Below are positions 9,873 through 18,537 of a DNA stretch of 64,000 nt, piece after piece. The stretch is from NCBI GenBank assembly GCA_900314845.1, contig OMWV01000004.1:124001-188000 (forward strand). Direction: 5' to 3'. The notes beneath the pieces are model-generated. The model made no database searches, was not told where the DNA came from, and saw only the letters and a program-made list of their open reading frames with translations. A program made the position numbers and the translations under genes. This DNA comes from an uncultured Eubacteriales bacterium (GTDB lineage Bacteria; Bacillota; Clostridia; Lachnospirales; Lachnospiraceae). Position 1 is the stretch's first letter. Each line of letters opens with the position of its first letter.

Positions 9873-11375
9873 ATGGGAAAGCCGACTGGATTTTTAGAAT
9901 ATGAGAGAGAAAATGGCAGAGTGATCCCTCCTGAGCAGAGGATCAAGAATTTTAAGGAATTTCACATTCCGCTCAGCCGCAAGCTTCAGAGGATTCAGGG
10001 AGCAAGATGCATGGAGTGCGGCGTTCCATTCTGCCAGGCAGGCATGATGATAGGCGGTATGGCTTCGGGATGCCCCCTGAACAATCTCGTGCCTGAATGG
10101 AACGACCTGCTCTACCGCGGAAACTGGGAACAGGCAGTAAGACGTCTTCTCAAGACAAACAGTTTTCCGGAATTTACATCCAGAGTCTGCCCGGCTCTGT
10201 GTGAGGCAGCCTGCACTTGCGGTGTCAACGGGCAGCCTGTATCGACGAAGGAAAATGAGTATGTCATCATAGAATATGGTTTTGAGAGCGGACTTTTGGA
10301 TCCCAGACCGCCCAAGGTGCGGACAGGCAAGAAGGTAGCAGTTATCGGGTCCGGCCCTGCCGGCCTGGCAGCGGCAGATCTTCTCAACAGGAGAGGCCAT
10401 TCTGTCACGGTCTTTGAGAGGCATGACCGCGTAGGCGGCCTGCTCATGTACGGGATCCCCAACATGAAGCTGGATAAGAGGATCGTTGACAGAAGAGTAA
10501 AGCTTATGACCGACGAGGGTGTTAAATTCGTGACCGGCGCGGATATAGGAGGCGACCCTGAACAGGGCGGCATCAGTTCCGAACGGATCATGAATGAATT
10601 TGACAGCACCGTTCTGGCCTGCGGGGCAGCCAACCCCCGTGATATCAATGTGCCGGGCAGGGAGGCAAAGGGCATCTATTTTGCGGTGGATTTTCTGACA
10701 GCGACGACAAAGAGCCTGCTGGATTCCCAGTTCCAGGACGGGAAATTTATACCAGCCAAGGATAAAAAGGTCATGGTCATAGGCGGCGGCGATACAGGAA
10801 ATGACTGTGTGGGAACTTCCATCCGGCTGGGTGCTGAGAGCGTTATCCAGCTTGAGATGATGCCCAAGGCTCCGGATGAGAGAGCAGAGGATAACCCCTG
10901 GCCTATGTGGCCAAAGGTCTGCAAGACAGACTACGGTCAGGAAGAAGCCATCTACAAGTTCGGCCAGGATCCCCGGATCTATGAGACGACTGTAAAATCT
11001 TTCCTCTCAGATGAAGACGGGAATGTCTGCGGGGCAGAGCTTGTCAGCCTTTCCTGGACAAAGGATCCGGAGACGGGCCGTATGAATATGAGTCAGATAG
11101 AAGGTTCCGAGCGGGTGATCCCTGTTGACCTTGTCCTCATAGCGGCTGGATTCCTCGGAGCCCAGTCCTATGTGACAGACGCCTTCGGCGTCAACATTAC
11201 TCCCAGGACGACAGTGCAGACAGATGCCGGCAAATACGCGACCAGCGTGCCGAATGTCTATACAGCGGGAGATATGCACAGGGGACAGTCTCTGGTCGTA
11301 TGGGCCATCCACGAGGGCAGAGAGTGCGCCAGGTTTGTGGACAAAAATCTCATGGGCTACACGAATCTCAGCTGA
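9873..11375 (+). CDS. gltD: Glutamate synthase, small (beta) subunit
   Basis: GltD passes electrons from NAD(P)H through FAD and two 4Fe-4S clusters to GltB. The N-terminal part has the cluster cysteines (CMECGVPFC, then GCPLNN, then VCPALCEAACTCG, about residues 48-115). The FAD loop GSGPAGLAAAD is near residue 153 and the second nucleotide loop GGGDTGNDC near residue 305. The C-terminal AGDMHRGQSLVVWAI block is characteristic. Length 500 is usual. It has an ideal AAGGAGG site, lies 14 bases after gltB and is followed by a terminator, so gltBD is a two-gene operon. Confidence 0.96.
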   Translation: MGKPTGFLEYERENGRVIPPEQRIKNFKEFHIPLSRKLQRIQGARCMECGVPFCQAGMMIGGMASGCPLNNLVPEWNDLLYRGNWEQAVRRLLKTNSFPEFTSRVCPALCEAACTCGVNGQPVSTKENEYVIIEYGFESGLLDPRPPKVRTGKKVAVIGSGPAGLAAADLLNRRGHSVTVFERHDRVGGLLMYGIPNMKLDKRIVDRRVKLMTDEGVKFVTGADIGGDPEQGGISSERIMNEFDSTVLACGAANPRDINVPGREAKGIYFAVDFLTATTKSLLDSQFQDGKFIPAKDKKVMVIGGGDTGNDCVGTSIRLGAESVIQLEMMPKAPDERAEDNPWPMWPKVCKTDYGQEEAIYKFGQDPRIYETTVKSFLSDEDGNVCGAELVSLSWTKDPETGRMNMSQIEGSERVIPVDLVLIAAGFLGAQSYVTDAFGVNITPRTTVQTDAGKYATSVPNVYTAGDMHRGQSLVVWAIHEGRECARFVDKNLMGYTNLS

Positions 11376-11421
11376 GCCAGAGAAAAATCAGAATATAATA
11401 AGAAAATAAAGAAATCTTTTA

Positions 11422-11453
11422 GGGGACCGGCCTGCGCCGGCCCCGATTTTTTA
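11422..11453 (+). terminator. Intrinsic terminator after gltD
   Basis: GGGG-A-CCGGCC, loop TGC, then GCCGG-CCCC, followed by GATTTTTTAT. Very GC-rich stem. Confidence 0.9.
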
Positions 11454-11472
11454 TAAAAATTTTATTTTTATC

Positions 11473-11501
11473 TTGTACAAATGTTATTTTGCTGATAGAA
11501 T
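11473..11501 (+). promoter_or_regulatory. Promoter of hppA
   Basis: TTGTAC (11473-11478), 17-base spacer, TAGAAT (11496-11501). The transcript would begin close to a small perfect hairpin, GACTGC (11512-11517) with GCAGTC (11524-11529), which may protect the 5' end of the mRNA. Confidence 0.7.
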
Positions 11502-11557
11502 AGATTCAGTTGACTGCACATAGGCAGTCTTATATGTTATATAGGGAGGTATTATCA

Positions 11558-13549
11558 ATGAACAGCTTGATGTTTGTTGCGGTTGCCGCAGGCCTTATTG
11601 CTGTCCTCTACGCAGCGATTCTTGCTGCAAGGGTAAGCAGAGCTCCTGAGGGAACCGACAGGATGAAAGAAATCTCATCCGCTATTGCAGAAGGGGCAAG
11701 AGCGTTTCTCTTTTCAGAGTATAAGATTCTTATCATCTTTATCGCGGCGCTCTTTGTTATTCTCTGTTTTATCAGGAACCCTGCAACGGCAGTATGTTTC
11801 GTGATCGGAGCATTTTTCTCCATACTGGCAGGATTCATTGGCATGACAGTTGCTACAAAGGCTAACGTGCGCACAGCGAACGCAGCCCGCACAGGCGGTA
11901 TGGCCAGCGCTCTTTCTGTCGCATTTTCCGGTGGTGCCGTAATGGGTATGTGCGTAGCAGGTTTCGGCCTTTTCGGTGTCAGCATCGTTTACGCCGTAAC
12001 AGGCAACGCCGACATTCTTTTCGGATTTTCACTGGGCGCTTCTTCTATCGCCCTGTTCGCCCGTGTAGGCGGCGGTATCTACACAAAGGCAGCCGATGTA
12101 GGCGCTGACCTTGTAGGCAAGGTAGAGGCAGGCATCCCCGAGGATGACCCCAGAAACCCGGCCGTTATCGCTGATAACGTTGGTGACAACGTAGGTGATG
12201 TGGCAGGTATGGGAGCCGATCTTTTCGAGTCCTATGTCGGATCACTGATCTCTGCTATCTCACTCGGTATCGCAACAGCAGGCGGCGATATGGATCTGGC
12301 CAAGGCACAGGCTGTATTCCCTGCACTTCTCTCCGCACTCGGAATCATTGCAGCTATCCTCGGTACATTCTTCGTAAGGACAAAGGAAGGCGGCAATCCC
12401 CAGAAGGCCCTCAACAGGGGTTCTTATTTCGCGGCAGTTGTAGTTGTGATCGGAGCCATCTGCCTGAGTCTGGGATACCTTCACAAGAGCGGTCCCGCAG
12501 TTGCCATTATATCCGGCCTTGTCGTAGGACTTGTCATCGGTATCATTACAGAGGTTTATACATCAGCTGACTATGGTTCAGTCAAGAAGATCGCGGAGCA
12601 GTCTGAGACAGGAGCTGCTACGACTATCATATCCGGTCTTGCCGTAGGTATGCAGTCCACAGCTATTCCTATCATCCTGATCTGTGTCGGCATCTTCCTC
12701 GCTTACAATTCATGCGGACTTTACGGTATCGCTCTTGCGGCAGTCGGCATGCTTTCAACAACAGGTATTACGGTAGCCGTTGATGCATACGGCCCCATCG
12801 CTGATAACGCAGGCGGTATCGCAGAGATGTCAGGTCTGGACGAGTCCGTTCGTGACATCACAGACTCTCTCGATGCAGTCGGCAACACAACAGCTGCTAT
12901 GGGCAAGGGCTTCGCTATCGGTTCCGCAGCTCTCACAGCTATGGCGCTCTTCATGACATATGCTGACGCTGTTAACCTTGACTCTATCGATGTCCTGAAC
13001 CATACAACGATCGTCGGACTTCTGATCGGCGGTATGCTTCCCTTCCTCTTCTCAGCATTTACCATGGAATCTGTTTCCAAGGCTGCTTATAAGATGATCG
13101 AGGAAGTAAGACGTCAGTTCCACGCAGATGCCGGTATTCTTGCAGGAACTTCAAGACCTGACTACAAGCGCTGCGTAGCGATCTCCACGCAGGCAGCCCT
13201 TCATGAGATGATCATTCCCGGCGTCATGGCCGTAGTTGCTCCTATCATCGTAGGTGTGCTTTTCGGTTCTGAGGCAGTCGGAGGTCTCCTGGCAGGCTCT
13301 CTTGTAACAGGTGTTCTTATGGCTATCTTCATGGCTAACGCTGGTGGTGCCTGGGATAACGCTAAGAAGTATATTGAGAACGGAAACCATGGCGGCAAGG
13401 GCAGTGAGGCTCACAAGGCTGCTGTCGTTGGCGATACAGTCGGCGATCCTTTCAAGGATACTTCAGGTCCTTCCATCAACATCCTGATTAAGCTCATGAC
13501 GATCGTAGCACTCGTATTCTACGCTTGCTTCATCGGAGTACTTGTATAG
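11558..13549 (+). CDS. hppA: Membrane-bound ion-pumping pyrophosphatase
   Basis: This polytopic enzyme splits pyrophosphate and pumps H+ or Na+ outward. It shows the family signature [11 protein letters not shown] and the acidic substrate loop [21 protein letters not shown], with a second DNAGGIAEM segment and many membrane helices. At residues 442-450 it reads [10 protein letters not shown]: Ala446 and Gly449 mark the potassium-dependent class (potassium-independent enzymes have Lys at the first of these). Whether it pumps Na+ or H+ cannot be settled here. The start at 11558 follows AGGGAGG; upstream in-frame codons from 11510 encode a hydrophilic stretch overlapping the leader hairpin and are rejected. 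Single-gene transcript with its own promoter and terminator. Confidence 0.96.
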   Translation: MNSLMFVAVAAGLIAVLYAAILAARVSRAPEGTDRMKEISSAIAEGARAFLFSEYKILIIFIAALFVILCFIRNPATAVCFVIGAFFSILAGFIGMTVATKANVRTANAARTGGMASALSVAFSGGAVMGMCVAGFGLFGVSIVYAVTGNADILFGFSLGASSIALFARVGGGIYTKAADVGADLVGKVEAGIPEDDPRNPAVIADNVGDNVGDVAGMGADLFESYVGSLISAISLGIATAGGDMDLAKAQAVFPALLSALGIIAAILGTFFVRTKEGGNPQKALNRGSYFAAVVVVIGAICLSLGYLHKSGPAVAIISGLVVGLVIGIITEVYTSADYGSVKKIAEQSETGAATTIISGLAVGMQSTAIPIILICVGIFLAYNSCGLYGIALAAVGMLSTTGITVAVDAYGPIADNAGGIAEMSGLDESVRDITDSLDAVGNTTAAMGKGFAIGSAALTAMALFMTYADAVNLDSIDVLNHTTIVGLLIGGMLPFLFSAFTMESVSKAAYKMIEEVRRQFHADAGILAGTSRPDYKRCVAISTQAALHEMIIPGVMAVVAPIIVGVLFGSEAVGGLLAGSLVTGVLMAIFMANAGGAWDNAKKYIENGNHGGKGSEAHKAAVVGDTVGDPFKDTSGPSINILIKLMTIVALVFYACFIGVLV

Positions 13550-13574
13550 TTCGGATCGTATATGATATGATAAG

Positions 13575-13612
13575 GTTCCCGGAGCCCCTGCGGCTGCCGG
13601 GAACTTTGTTGT
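13575..13612 (+). terminator. Intrinsic terminator after hppA
   Basis: GTTCCCGG-AGCC, loop, GGCT-CCGGGAAC (a 12 bp stem with small interruptions) followed by TTTGTTGT. Confidence 0.85.
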
Positions 13613-13651
13613 ATCCGCAAAAAAGCTGAGTGGAAAGGAAGTCATGACAGC

Positions 13652-13894
13652 TTGAAGAGAGAGATTGCTTTTCGTATGGAAAGACCGGGGCTTCTTAAGG
13701 AAGGAGACCAGGTCCAGATGACGGAATCAAAATTGAACACGCTGGCGGGAACAGTCTATTACTATACGATAGAGCCGGCGCTTGCCATGAGTGGAAACAT
13801 TCCTGCCAGAGAGCGGCTGACAAGTCCGGAAGCTGTAGTAAAGGAAGTTAAGTTTGAGAACAGTGTTTATACTGTGATCGCGGAGTGCTCATAA
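13652..13894 (+). CDS. Small protein of unknown function (80 aa)
   Basis: A TTG start at 13652 is preceded by GGAAAGGAAG with a 10-base spacer; ATG 13676 is the alternative. The product is soluble, without signal or membrane segment, and has a beta-strand pattern (GTVYYYTIEPALAMSG in the middle, EVKFENSVYTVIAEC at the end). It has the look of a small conserved domain, but I recognise no family. It is 19 bases before the methyltransferase-like gene, so the two are probably cotranscribed. Confidence 0.55.
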   Translation: MKREIAFRMERPGLLKEGDQVQMTESKLNTLAGTVYYYTIEPALAMSGNIPARERLTSPEAVVKEVKFENSVYTVIAECS

Positions 13895-13913
13895 TATTTA
13901 CGGGAAGGTGTTT

Positions 13914-15404
13914 ATGACAGAAAAAATTTTTGAAGCCATCAGGGAAGAAGAGGATGTCCGAAAGAATCTGATCCAGCTCAGGAGTATTCTCAAGTCTCAG
14001 CCGGAGCTCATTAAGGAGATAGACGAGGACAGGAAGGACCTGCTGGTGGATCTCTTAAGCAGCGAGGATGCCAAGACCAGGAAGAATGCAGCCCTTATCC
14101 TTGGCCTGCTGAAAGATCAGGAACTGCTCTCTGTTCTCCTGTATGCATACAGGCATGAGGAAAAACTCTTTATCCGCGGCGATTATTTAGACGCCATTTC
14201 CTGCCTGGATTATTCGCCGGTCCTGGATGACCTGAAAAAAAGCCTGGACATGATCGAGAAGACAGACCTTACGGAAGAAAACAGGAAGCACCTTCTGTCA
14301 GAAGCCAGAACTCTGCGCGATATGATCTCCAGGAAAGAGCCCCACAAGAAGCACAGATTTACCGGATGGAAGAAGCAAAGTGATATGGTACTGGTCGTAA
14401 GTCCCGGCATGGAGGACCTGTGCCTGAATGATCTTCCCCGGGAAGACTGCACCGGCATCAGGAGGGGAAAGGGAGCAGTATTCCTCAGGACAGGAGCTCT
14501 GCGCCGGGTGCTCTGTCTTCGCACGGTCAAAAGTTTTCTCTTTTGTTTCTGTGCCAATCCGCTGGCGGGGAGGAAAGCGGATGAGATTGCGAAGGAAGTG
14601 CTGGCAGGAGGAATCGTGGATTTTCTCGATGAGAGGCATGAAAGCCAGAATGGCCCCTATTATTTCAGAATAGACATGTACAGCCATATGGTTCTTGAGG
14701 AGAAGAGCAGATTTGTTTCCCGCCTGGCTGCCGGTATAGAAAGCGGCAGTGCCGGCCGCCTGGTCAATTCTGTATCAGACTATGAGCTTACGATCCGGCT
14801 GAATGAGAACAAGGCGGGGGCTTTTTCTGTCTATATCCAGCTGGAGACGATTGAAGACAAACGTTTTGCCTACAGGAAACAGGCAATTGCCACGTCATTG
14901 AATCCGGTCAGAGCGGCAGAGATTTGCTCGACCGCATCCGGCTATCTTGCCGGGGACGCTGCCGTGCTGGATCCTTTTTGCGGGACCGGTACGCTTCTGA
15001 TCGAGCGGAATATGCGCCGCCGGGCGAAATATCTGTACGGCGTTGATGTCTACGGCCAGGCGGTCAATATGGCAAGGCAGAACGCTAAAGTCTCCGGCAC
15101 GGATATCTTCTTTATCAATAAGGACTGCCTGGAATTTAGCCATAGATATCTCTTCGATGAGATCATAACAGAACTTCCGGCTGCAGGCGGGAAGATGACA
15201 AGACCGGAACTGACCCGGCTGTACAGAGGCCTGGCGGGCAGGATAGGGGACTGGCTGAAAAAGGGCGGCTATGCCATCATCTGTACCAGTCAGCCGGAGA
15301 TCCTTCTTGCGGCCCTGAAGAGAGCCGGTTCAATAAGGGTTGAGCAGGTCCGGCAGCTCTCCGGTAAGAGAGGAGATACGATCGTCATTTGCCAGCTCCA
15401 ATAA
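13914..15404 (+). CDS. HEAT-like repeat plus Trm11/RlmL-type methyltransferase-fold protein
   Basis: The 496-residue product has two parts. Residues 1-150 are alpha-helical with a HEAT-like pattern (SSEDAKTRKNAALILGLL). Residues 160-496 resemble the Trm11/TrmN/RlmL group of RNA N2-guanine methyltransferases, which join a substrate-binding domain to a Rossmann methyltransferase. SAM motif I is intact (LDPFCGTGTLLIER, from residue 352), and GVDVYGQAVNMARQNAK matches motif II. The catalytic motif IV, normally N/D-P-P-Y, reads ELPA at 420-423, so activity on guanine N2 is doubtful. ATG 13914 with GGGAAGG upstream is preferred over GTG 13908. A start-proximal helical repeat of this type is uncommon for tRNA/rRNA methylases. 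Confidence 0.75.
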   Translation: MTEKIFEAIREEEDVRKNLIQLRSILKSQPELIKEIDEDRKDLLVDLLSSEDAKTRKNAALILGLLKDQELLSVLLYAYRHEEKLFIRGDYLDAISCLDYSPVLDDLKKSLDMIEKTDLTEENRKHLLSEARTLRDMISRKEPHKKHRFTGWKKQSDMVLVVSPGMEDLCLNDLPREDCTGIRRGKGAVFLRTGALRRVLCLRTVKSFLFCFCANPLAGRKADEIAKEVLAGGIVDFLDERHESQNGPYYFRIDMYSHMVLEEKSRFVSRLAAGIESGSAGRLVNSVSDYELTIRLNENKAGAFSVYIQLETIEDKRFAYRKQAIATSLNPVRAAEICSTASGYLAGDAAVLDPFCGTGTLLIERNMRRRAKYLYGVDVYGQAVNMARQNAKVSGTDIFFINKDCLEFSHRYLFDEIITELPAAGGKMTRPELTRLYRGLAGRIGDWLKKGGYAIICTSQPEILLAALKRAGSIRVEQVRQLSGKRGDTIVICQLQ

Positions 15405-15506
15405 AATAGGGTGTGGACTTTACTCCTGTAAAATGTTAAAATATTAAACAGTATGGACGTTATTTGCGATCATACCCGGTATTTCCGGAGAAAGCAGGAG
15501 TAGACT

Positions 15507-15809
15507 ATGAATAAAAAGATTATGACCAAGGATGTTGAGAACCTTTTCAAAGCAGTCCTCTGCCTGAAGGACATCAAGGAGTGCTATGCCTTTTTTGAGG
15601 ATATCTGTACGATAAATGAACTTCTATCCCTTTCACAGCGGTTCGAGGTTGCCCGGATGCTCAGAGAGAAGAAGACCTATCTTGAGATAGCCCAGAAGAC
15701 AGGCGCCTCGACTGCTACGATCAGCCGTGTCAACAGGTCTCTCAATTATGGCAATGATGGTTATGATCTTGTTTTCGGCCGTTTAACTGACGTAAATAAG
15801 AATGAATAG
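15507..15809 (+). CDS. YerC/YecD-type TrpR-related DNA-binding protein
   Basis: The 100-residue product matches the YerC group of TrpR-fold regulators: a helical N-terminus with ECYAFFEDICTINELLSLSQRFEVA, then a helix-turn-helix TYLEIAQKTGASTATISRVNRSL. Relatives are common single-domain proteins in Firmicutes; their targets are mostly unknown. TrpR itself responds to tryptophan, but there is no trp gene here, so no ligand is proposed. AGCAGGAG gives a good ribosome site. Its last 8 bases overlap the next gene, a lipoprotein. Confidence 0.88.
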   Translation: MNKKIMTKDVENLFKAVLCLKDIKECYAFFEDICTINELLSLSQRFEVARMLREKKTYLEIAQKTGASTATISRVNRSLNYGNDGYDLVFGRLTDVNKNE

Positions 15810-16410
15810 GTTAAAGAACAGAAAAGTCTTCAGGGCTTTACTTACGGCAGTGCTGTGCGCTGCCGTATCCGTATTTTGTGTGGCATGTATGAGCAGGGAT
15901 TCCGAGGCCGATGATATGGATACTCAGGCCGAATCTGCGTCAGATCTTGACATCGCGGCCAAGATCCAGGCGCAGGAAGCGGGGAAAAGCGCCCTTTACG
16001 GAGTTCTGACAGACGAAACGCTTGTGGCAGGCTACGAGTATGTCCTTGACGGGATCAGCCAGGGCAGCTACTATCTCTATGATCTGACAGACGACGGTAT
16101 CCCGGAACTTATTGCGGGTGATGCACAGAAGACGATCTATACCAGCAGGGATGGCAGCATTTCTGCCATAGGGACAGTAGATGCCGACAGCCTGTACAGT
16201 TCGGAGGAGTATGGTCTGCTTGCCGTCGCAAAGACAGCCGCCGGCTGGGAACTGGACTCTTATTCTTACAGCAGCGGACTCATGAACAAGAAGAGCCTGG
16301 CGGCGGAATCGAACAGGCAGGATTTTAACGGGAAGACAGAAGATGTGCTGAGCCGGTCAAAGGAGCTTACCCGCTTTGATGTGAGCGACAGGTCGGTATT
16401 CAGAAACTAA
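15802..16410 (+). CDS. Predicted lipoprotein with DGIPEL-type motif
   Basis: A 202-residue protein with a basic start (MNRLKNRK), a hydrophobic core and a Cys at residue 29 in a VAC context, read as a lipobox. After an acidic linker comes YDLTDDGIPELIAGD, a motif seen in many uncharacterised Clostridia lipoproteins that assess or display beta-rich surface domains. No catalytic motif is seen. The start overlaps the end of the TrpR-like gene by 8 bases, so it is translationally coupled; signal peptidase I follows after 41 bases. Confidence 0.72.
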   Translation: MNRLKNRKVFRALLTAVLCAAVSVFCVACMSRDSEADDMDTQAESASDLDIAAKIQAQEAGKSALYGVLTDETLVAGYEYVLDGISQGSYYLYDLTDDGIPELIAGDAQKTIYTSRDGSISAIGTVDADSLYSSEEYGLLAVAKTAAGWELDSYSYSSGLMNKKSLAAESNRQDFNGKTEDVLSRSKELTRFDVSDRSVFRN

Positions 16411-16451
16411 GAAGGATAATATGATAATAAGAGTTGGAGGAGAGAGATCTC

Positions 16452-17030
16452 ATGGCAGATAAACAATCTGTTGAAGATAATAAAAAGGGCGGCAGCGTTT
16501 TGCGGGAAGTGCTCAGCTGGGTGAAAGTGATCGTAGTTGCTGTCATCATAGCCGCGGCAGTGGACTTCCTTGTGATCGCCAACGCTTCCGTACCGTCCGG
16601 TTCTATGGAAGATACCATACCGACGGGAGCCAGGATCGTTGGCCTGCGGCCGGAATATCATTTTCGCAAGCCTCAGCGCGGAGATATTGCTATCTTTAAG
16701 TATCCGGATGATGAATCCACGGATTATGTTAAGAGGGTGATTGGGCTGCCGGGGGAGACGGTCGAGATCAAGGATGGCAAAGTCTATATAGACGGATCTG
16801 ACACACCCCTGAATGAACCCTATGTCAAGGAAACACCGACAGGGGATTACGGTCCCTATCATGTTCCTGAGGACTCCTATTTTATGATGGGGGATAACCG
16901 GGAGTATTCCAAGGATTCCAGATTCTGGGAGAATAAGTATGTGAAGCTTGACAAGATGGTGGCAAGGGTGCATTTTATGTATTTTCCCAAGATAAAGGAT
17001 CTGACATTCTCTTATGAGGAAGGTCAGTAA
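16452..17030 (+). CDS. lepB: Signal peptidase I
   Basis: Type I signal peptidase, 192 residues, with one N-terminal membrane anchor (about 22-43) and an extracytoplasmic catalytic domain. The nucleophile is Ser51 in PSGSM and the general base is Lys94 in YVKRVIGLPGE; the later MGDNREYSKDSR block completes the set of conserved boxes. ATG 16452 is chosen because GGAGGAG lies 12-16 bases upstream; a TTG at 16434 overlaps that site. It releases secreted proteins from the membrane; lipoproteins in this window instead need signal peptidase II. Confidence 0.93.
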   Translation: MADKQSVEDNKKGGSVLREVLSWVKVIVVAVIIAAAVDFLVIANASVPSGSMEDTIPTGARIVGLRPEYHFRKPQRGDIAIFKYPDDESTDYVKRVIGLPGETVEIKDGKVYIDGSDTPLNEPYVKETPTGDYGPYHVPEDSYFMMGDNREYSKDSRFWENKYVKLDKMVARVHFMYFPKIKDLTFSYEEGQ

Positions 17031-17057
17031 AGCCGCTCGTGATAATGATAAAAATAA

Positions 17058-17093
17058 AAGGCTCCGGAAGGCGTTAGCTCCGGAGCCTTTTTT
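17058..17093 (+). terminator. Bidirectional terminator between lepB and the S1-domain gene
   Basis: GGCTCCGGA and TCCGGAGCC form a strong stem with TTTTTT after it on the plus strand and an A-rich run before it (TTTTATTTTT on the minus strand). It can end both converging transcripts. Confidence 0.9.
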
Positions 17094-17131
17094 GACAGAA
17101 GAGTAAAGAATACTGTCTGTCAGGAAAAATA

Positions 17132-17932
17132 TCAGTCGAGTTTGATATCCTTGAGGAGATCAGCAAGTCCTGTTGTAGCCTTGCCTTCCTCTTTGTATGA
17201 ATACTCGGGGTCGTTGGCCCTGAATCTTCTGTTGCTGCTGCTGGAAGGTGTATAGTTATCAGTGCCTGCCTGCTTCATGCTGAGCCTGATCTTGTCATCT
17301 TCCTTGCCGATAACTCTTACCTTGACGGTATCGCCGGCCTTGCAGATCTCCTCGGGTGTCTCAACACGCTTGTTGGCCATCTGAGAGATATGTACGAGGC
17401 CGGAAAGTCCATCGTTAAATTTTACAAATACGCCGAAAGGGGCAGTCCTTTCAACAGTACCTTCGAAAACATCGCCGATGTTGAGAGCTTCCATCTTCTC
17501 TGCTGTTGCAGCGGCGAGCTTCTCCTTCTCAACTGCCTTGCCGGAGAGAACAAGACGTCTCTCATCGGGCTCAACTGTGATGACCTTGACATCGATGGTC
17601 TTGCCAACCCAGTCTTCCAGGTTCTCAACATATGCTACGGAGAGGAGAGAAGCAGGGATAAAACCGCGAACTCCCTTGACATAGGAGATAACGCCGGCCT
17701 TTACCGCATCGTTGATCTTAACGGAAAGGACTTCTCCGTCATCCATAGCCTGCTTGAGTTCATCCCATACAGCAGGGTCTACCTGTCTGCGGGGTCTGCG
17801 GGCCTGTCTCTTAGGCTGAGCATCTTTCTTCTCTGCCTCAGCACTCTCAGGCTCTGCCTGAACCTCTACCTCGGGTGCGGCTTCAGCTGTCACTTCAGCT
17901 GTAGTTTCAAGATCTTTCTCTTCTGTACTCAT
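17132..17932 (-). CDS. S1-domain RNA-binding protein (short RpsA-like)
   Basis: The 266-residue protein has an acidic N-terminal tail (to about 40), a basic KRQARRPRRQ patch, then two S1 OB-fold domains: one diverged (about 58-130, with GVRGFIPASLL) and one typical (about 150-220, with GTVERTAPFGVFVKFNDGLSGLVHISQM). The end is a Ser-rich flexible tail. Short S1 proteins of this kind in Clostridia are annotated as ribosomal protein S1-like, but two domains are fewer than in true S1, so a role in mRNA binding or general translation is inferred. AAGGAG precedes the ATG by 7 bases. It is 90 bases downstream of the Asp-rich membrane protein, likely one transcript. Confidence 0.85.
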   Translation of the reverse strand: MSTEEKDLETTAEVTAEAAPEVEVQAEPESAEAEKKDAQPKRQARRPRRQVDPAVWDELKQAMDDGEVLSVKINDAVKAGVISYVKGVRGFIPASLLSVAYVENLEDWVGKTIDVKVITVEPDERRLVLSGKAVEKEKLAAATAEKMEALNIGDVFEGTVERTAPFGVFVKFNDGLSGLVHISQMANKRVETPEEICKAGDTVKVRVIGKEDDKIRLSMKQAGTDNYTPSSSSNRRFRANDPEYSYKEEGKATTGLADLLKDIKLD

Positions 17933-18022
17933 AATAAAATCTCCTTAATACGTTCTACGCGCTCTTATATAACTGCGTGCATGAGTCTGACAGGGTATGA
18001 CCGACCTCTGTACCGCGGGGGA

Positions 18023-18295
18023 TCACTGATCCTCTGCATCAGTCGTATCGGCATCCTTCTCATCGTCAGCAGCTGCAGCATCAGCCTCTGAGGCAGCCTG
18101 CGCGGAGGGTTCGGGGTCATCTTCAGATTCTTCAGCATCATCAAAGTCGAAATCATCGAAATCATCATCAAAATCATCGTCAAAGTCTTCCGCGAGTTCA
18201 TCGCGTCCAAATTTTTCTTTGATCAGATAAATGACCATGGCTGCGCCGGCTAAAATAACAACGGCAGAAAATGCTCTTTTTAAGAACTTTTTCAT
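18023..18295 (-). CDS. Small membrane protein with Asp-rich tail
   Basis: A 90-residue product: MKKFLKRAF, one membrane helix (about 9-25), then a very acidic cytoplasmic or external tail with repeated D/F blocks (DFDDDFDDDFDDF) and an Ala/Glu/Asp-rich end. Net charge is extreme. No family recognised. It has an AAGGGTG ribosome site and is first in a two-gene minus-strand transcript ahead of the S1-domain gene. The opposite charge of its tail and of the basic patch in that protein is suggestive only. Confidence 0.65.
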   Translation of the reverse strand: MKKFLKRAFSAVVILAGAAMVIYLIKEKFGRDELAEDFDDDFDDDFDDFDFDDAEESEDDPEPSAQAASEADAAAADDEKDADTTDAEDQ

Positions 18296-18328
18296 AAAAT
18301 CACCCTTTCTGTTGTCGTACTCCCATCT

Positions 18329-18356
18329 ATTTTAACACAACGAGAGGAAAATACAA
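18329..18356 (-). promoter_or_regulatory. Promoter for the Asp-rich protein/S1 operon
   Basis: On the minus strand TTGTAT (18356-18351), a 16-base spacer and TAAAAT (18334-18329). Transcription would start about 30 bases before the ATG at 18295. Confidence 0.5.
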
Positions 18357-18416
18357 ACAGTATTTTACAAAATTTAATAAATCTGTGAAATCTTTGTGGA
18401 ATCATCCGGTATACAA

Positions 18417-18445
18417 TTGAAGTTTTTTCAGGATTCATTTATAAT
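18417..18445 (+). promoter_or_regulatory. Promoter of asd
   Basis: TTGAAG (18417-18422), exactly 17 bases, then a perfect TATAAT (18440-18445). The leader is about 85 bases and AT-rich; no known riboswitch was seen in it. Confidence 0.7.
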
Positions 18446-18537
18446 AAGGCTCATATGATGCATTATTATATGTATATTTTTGCAGAATTGTTAATGAATC
18501 GTTTCCTTATATAAATGAGAGGAGTATTTTGTTTACT

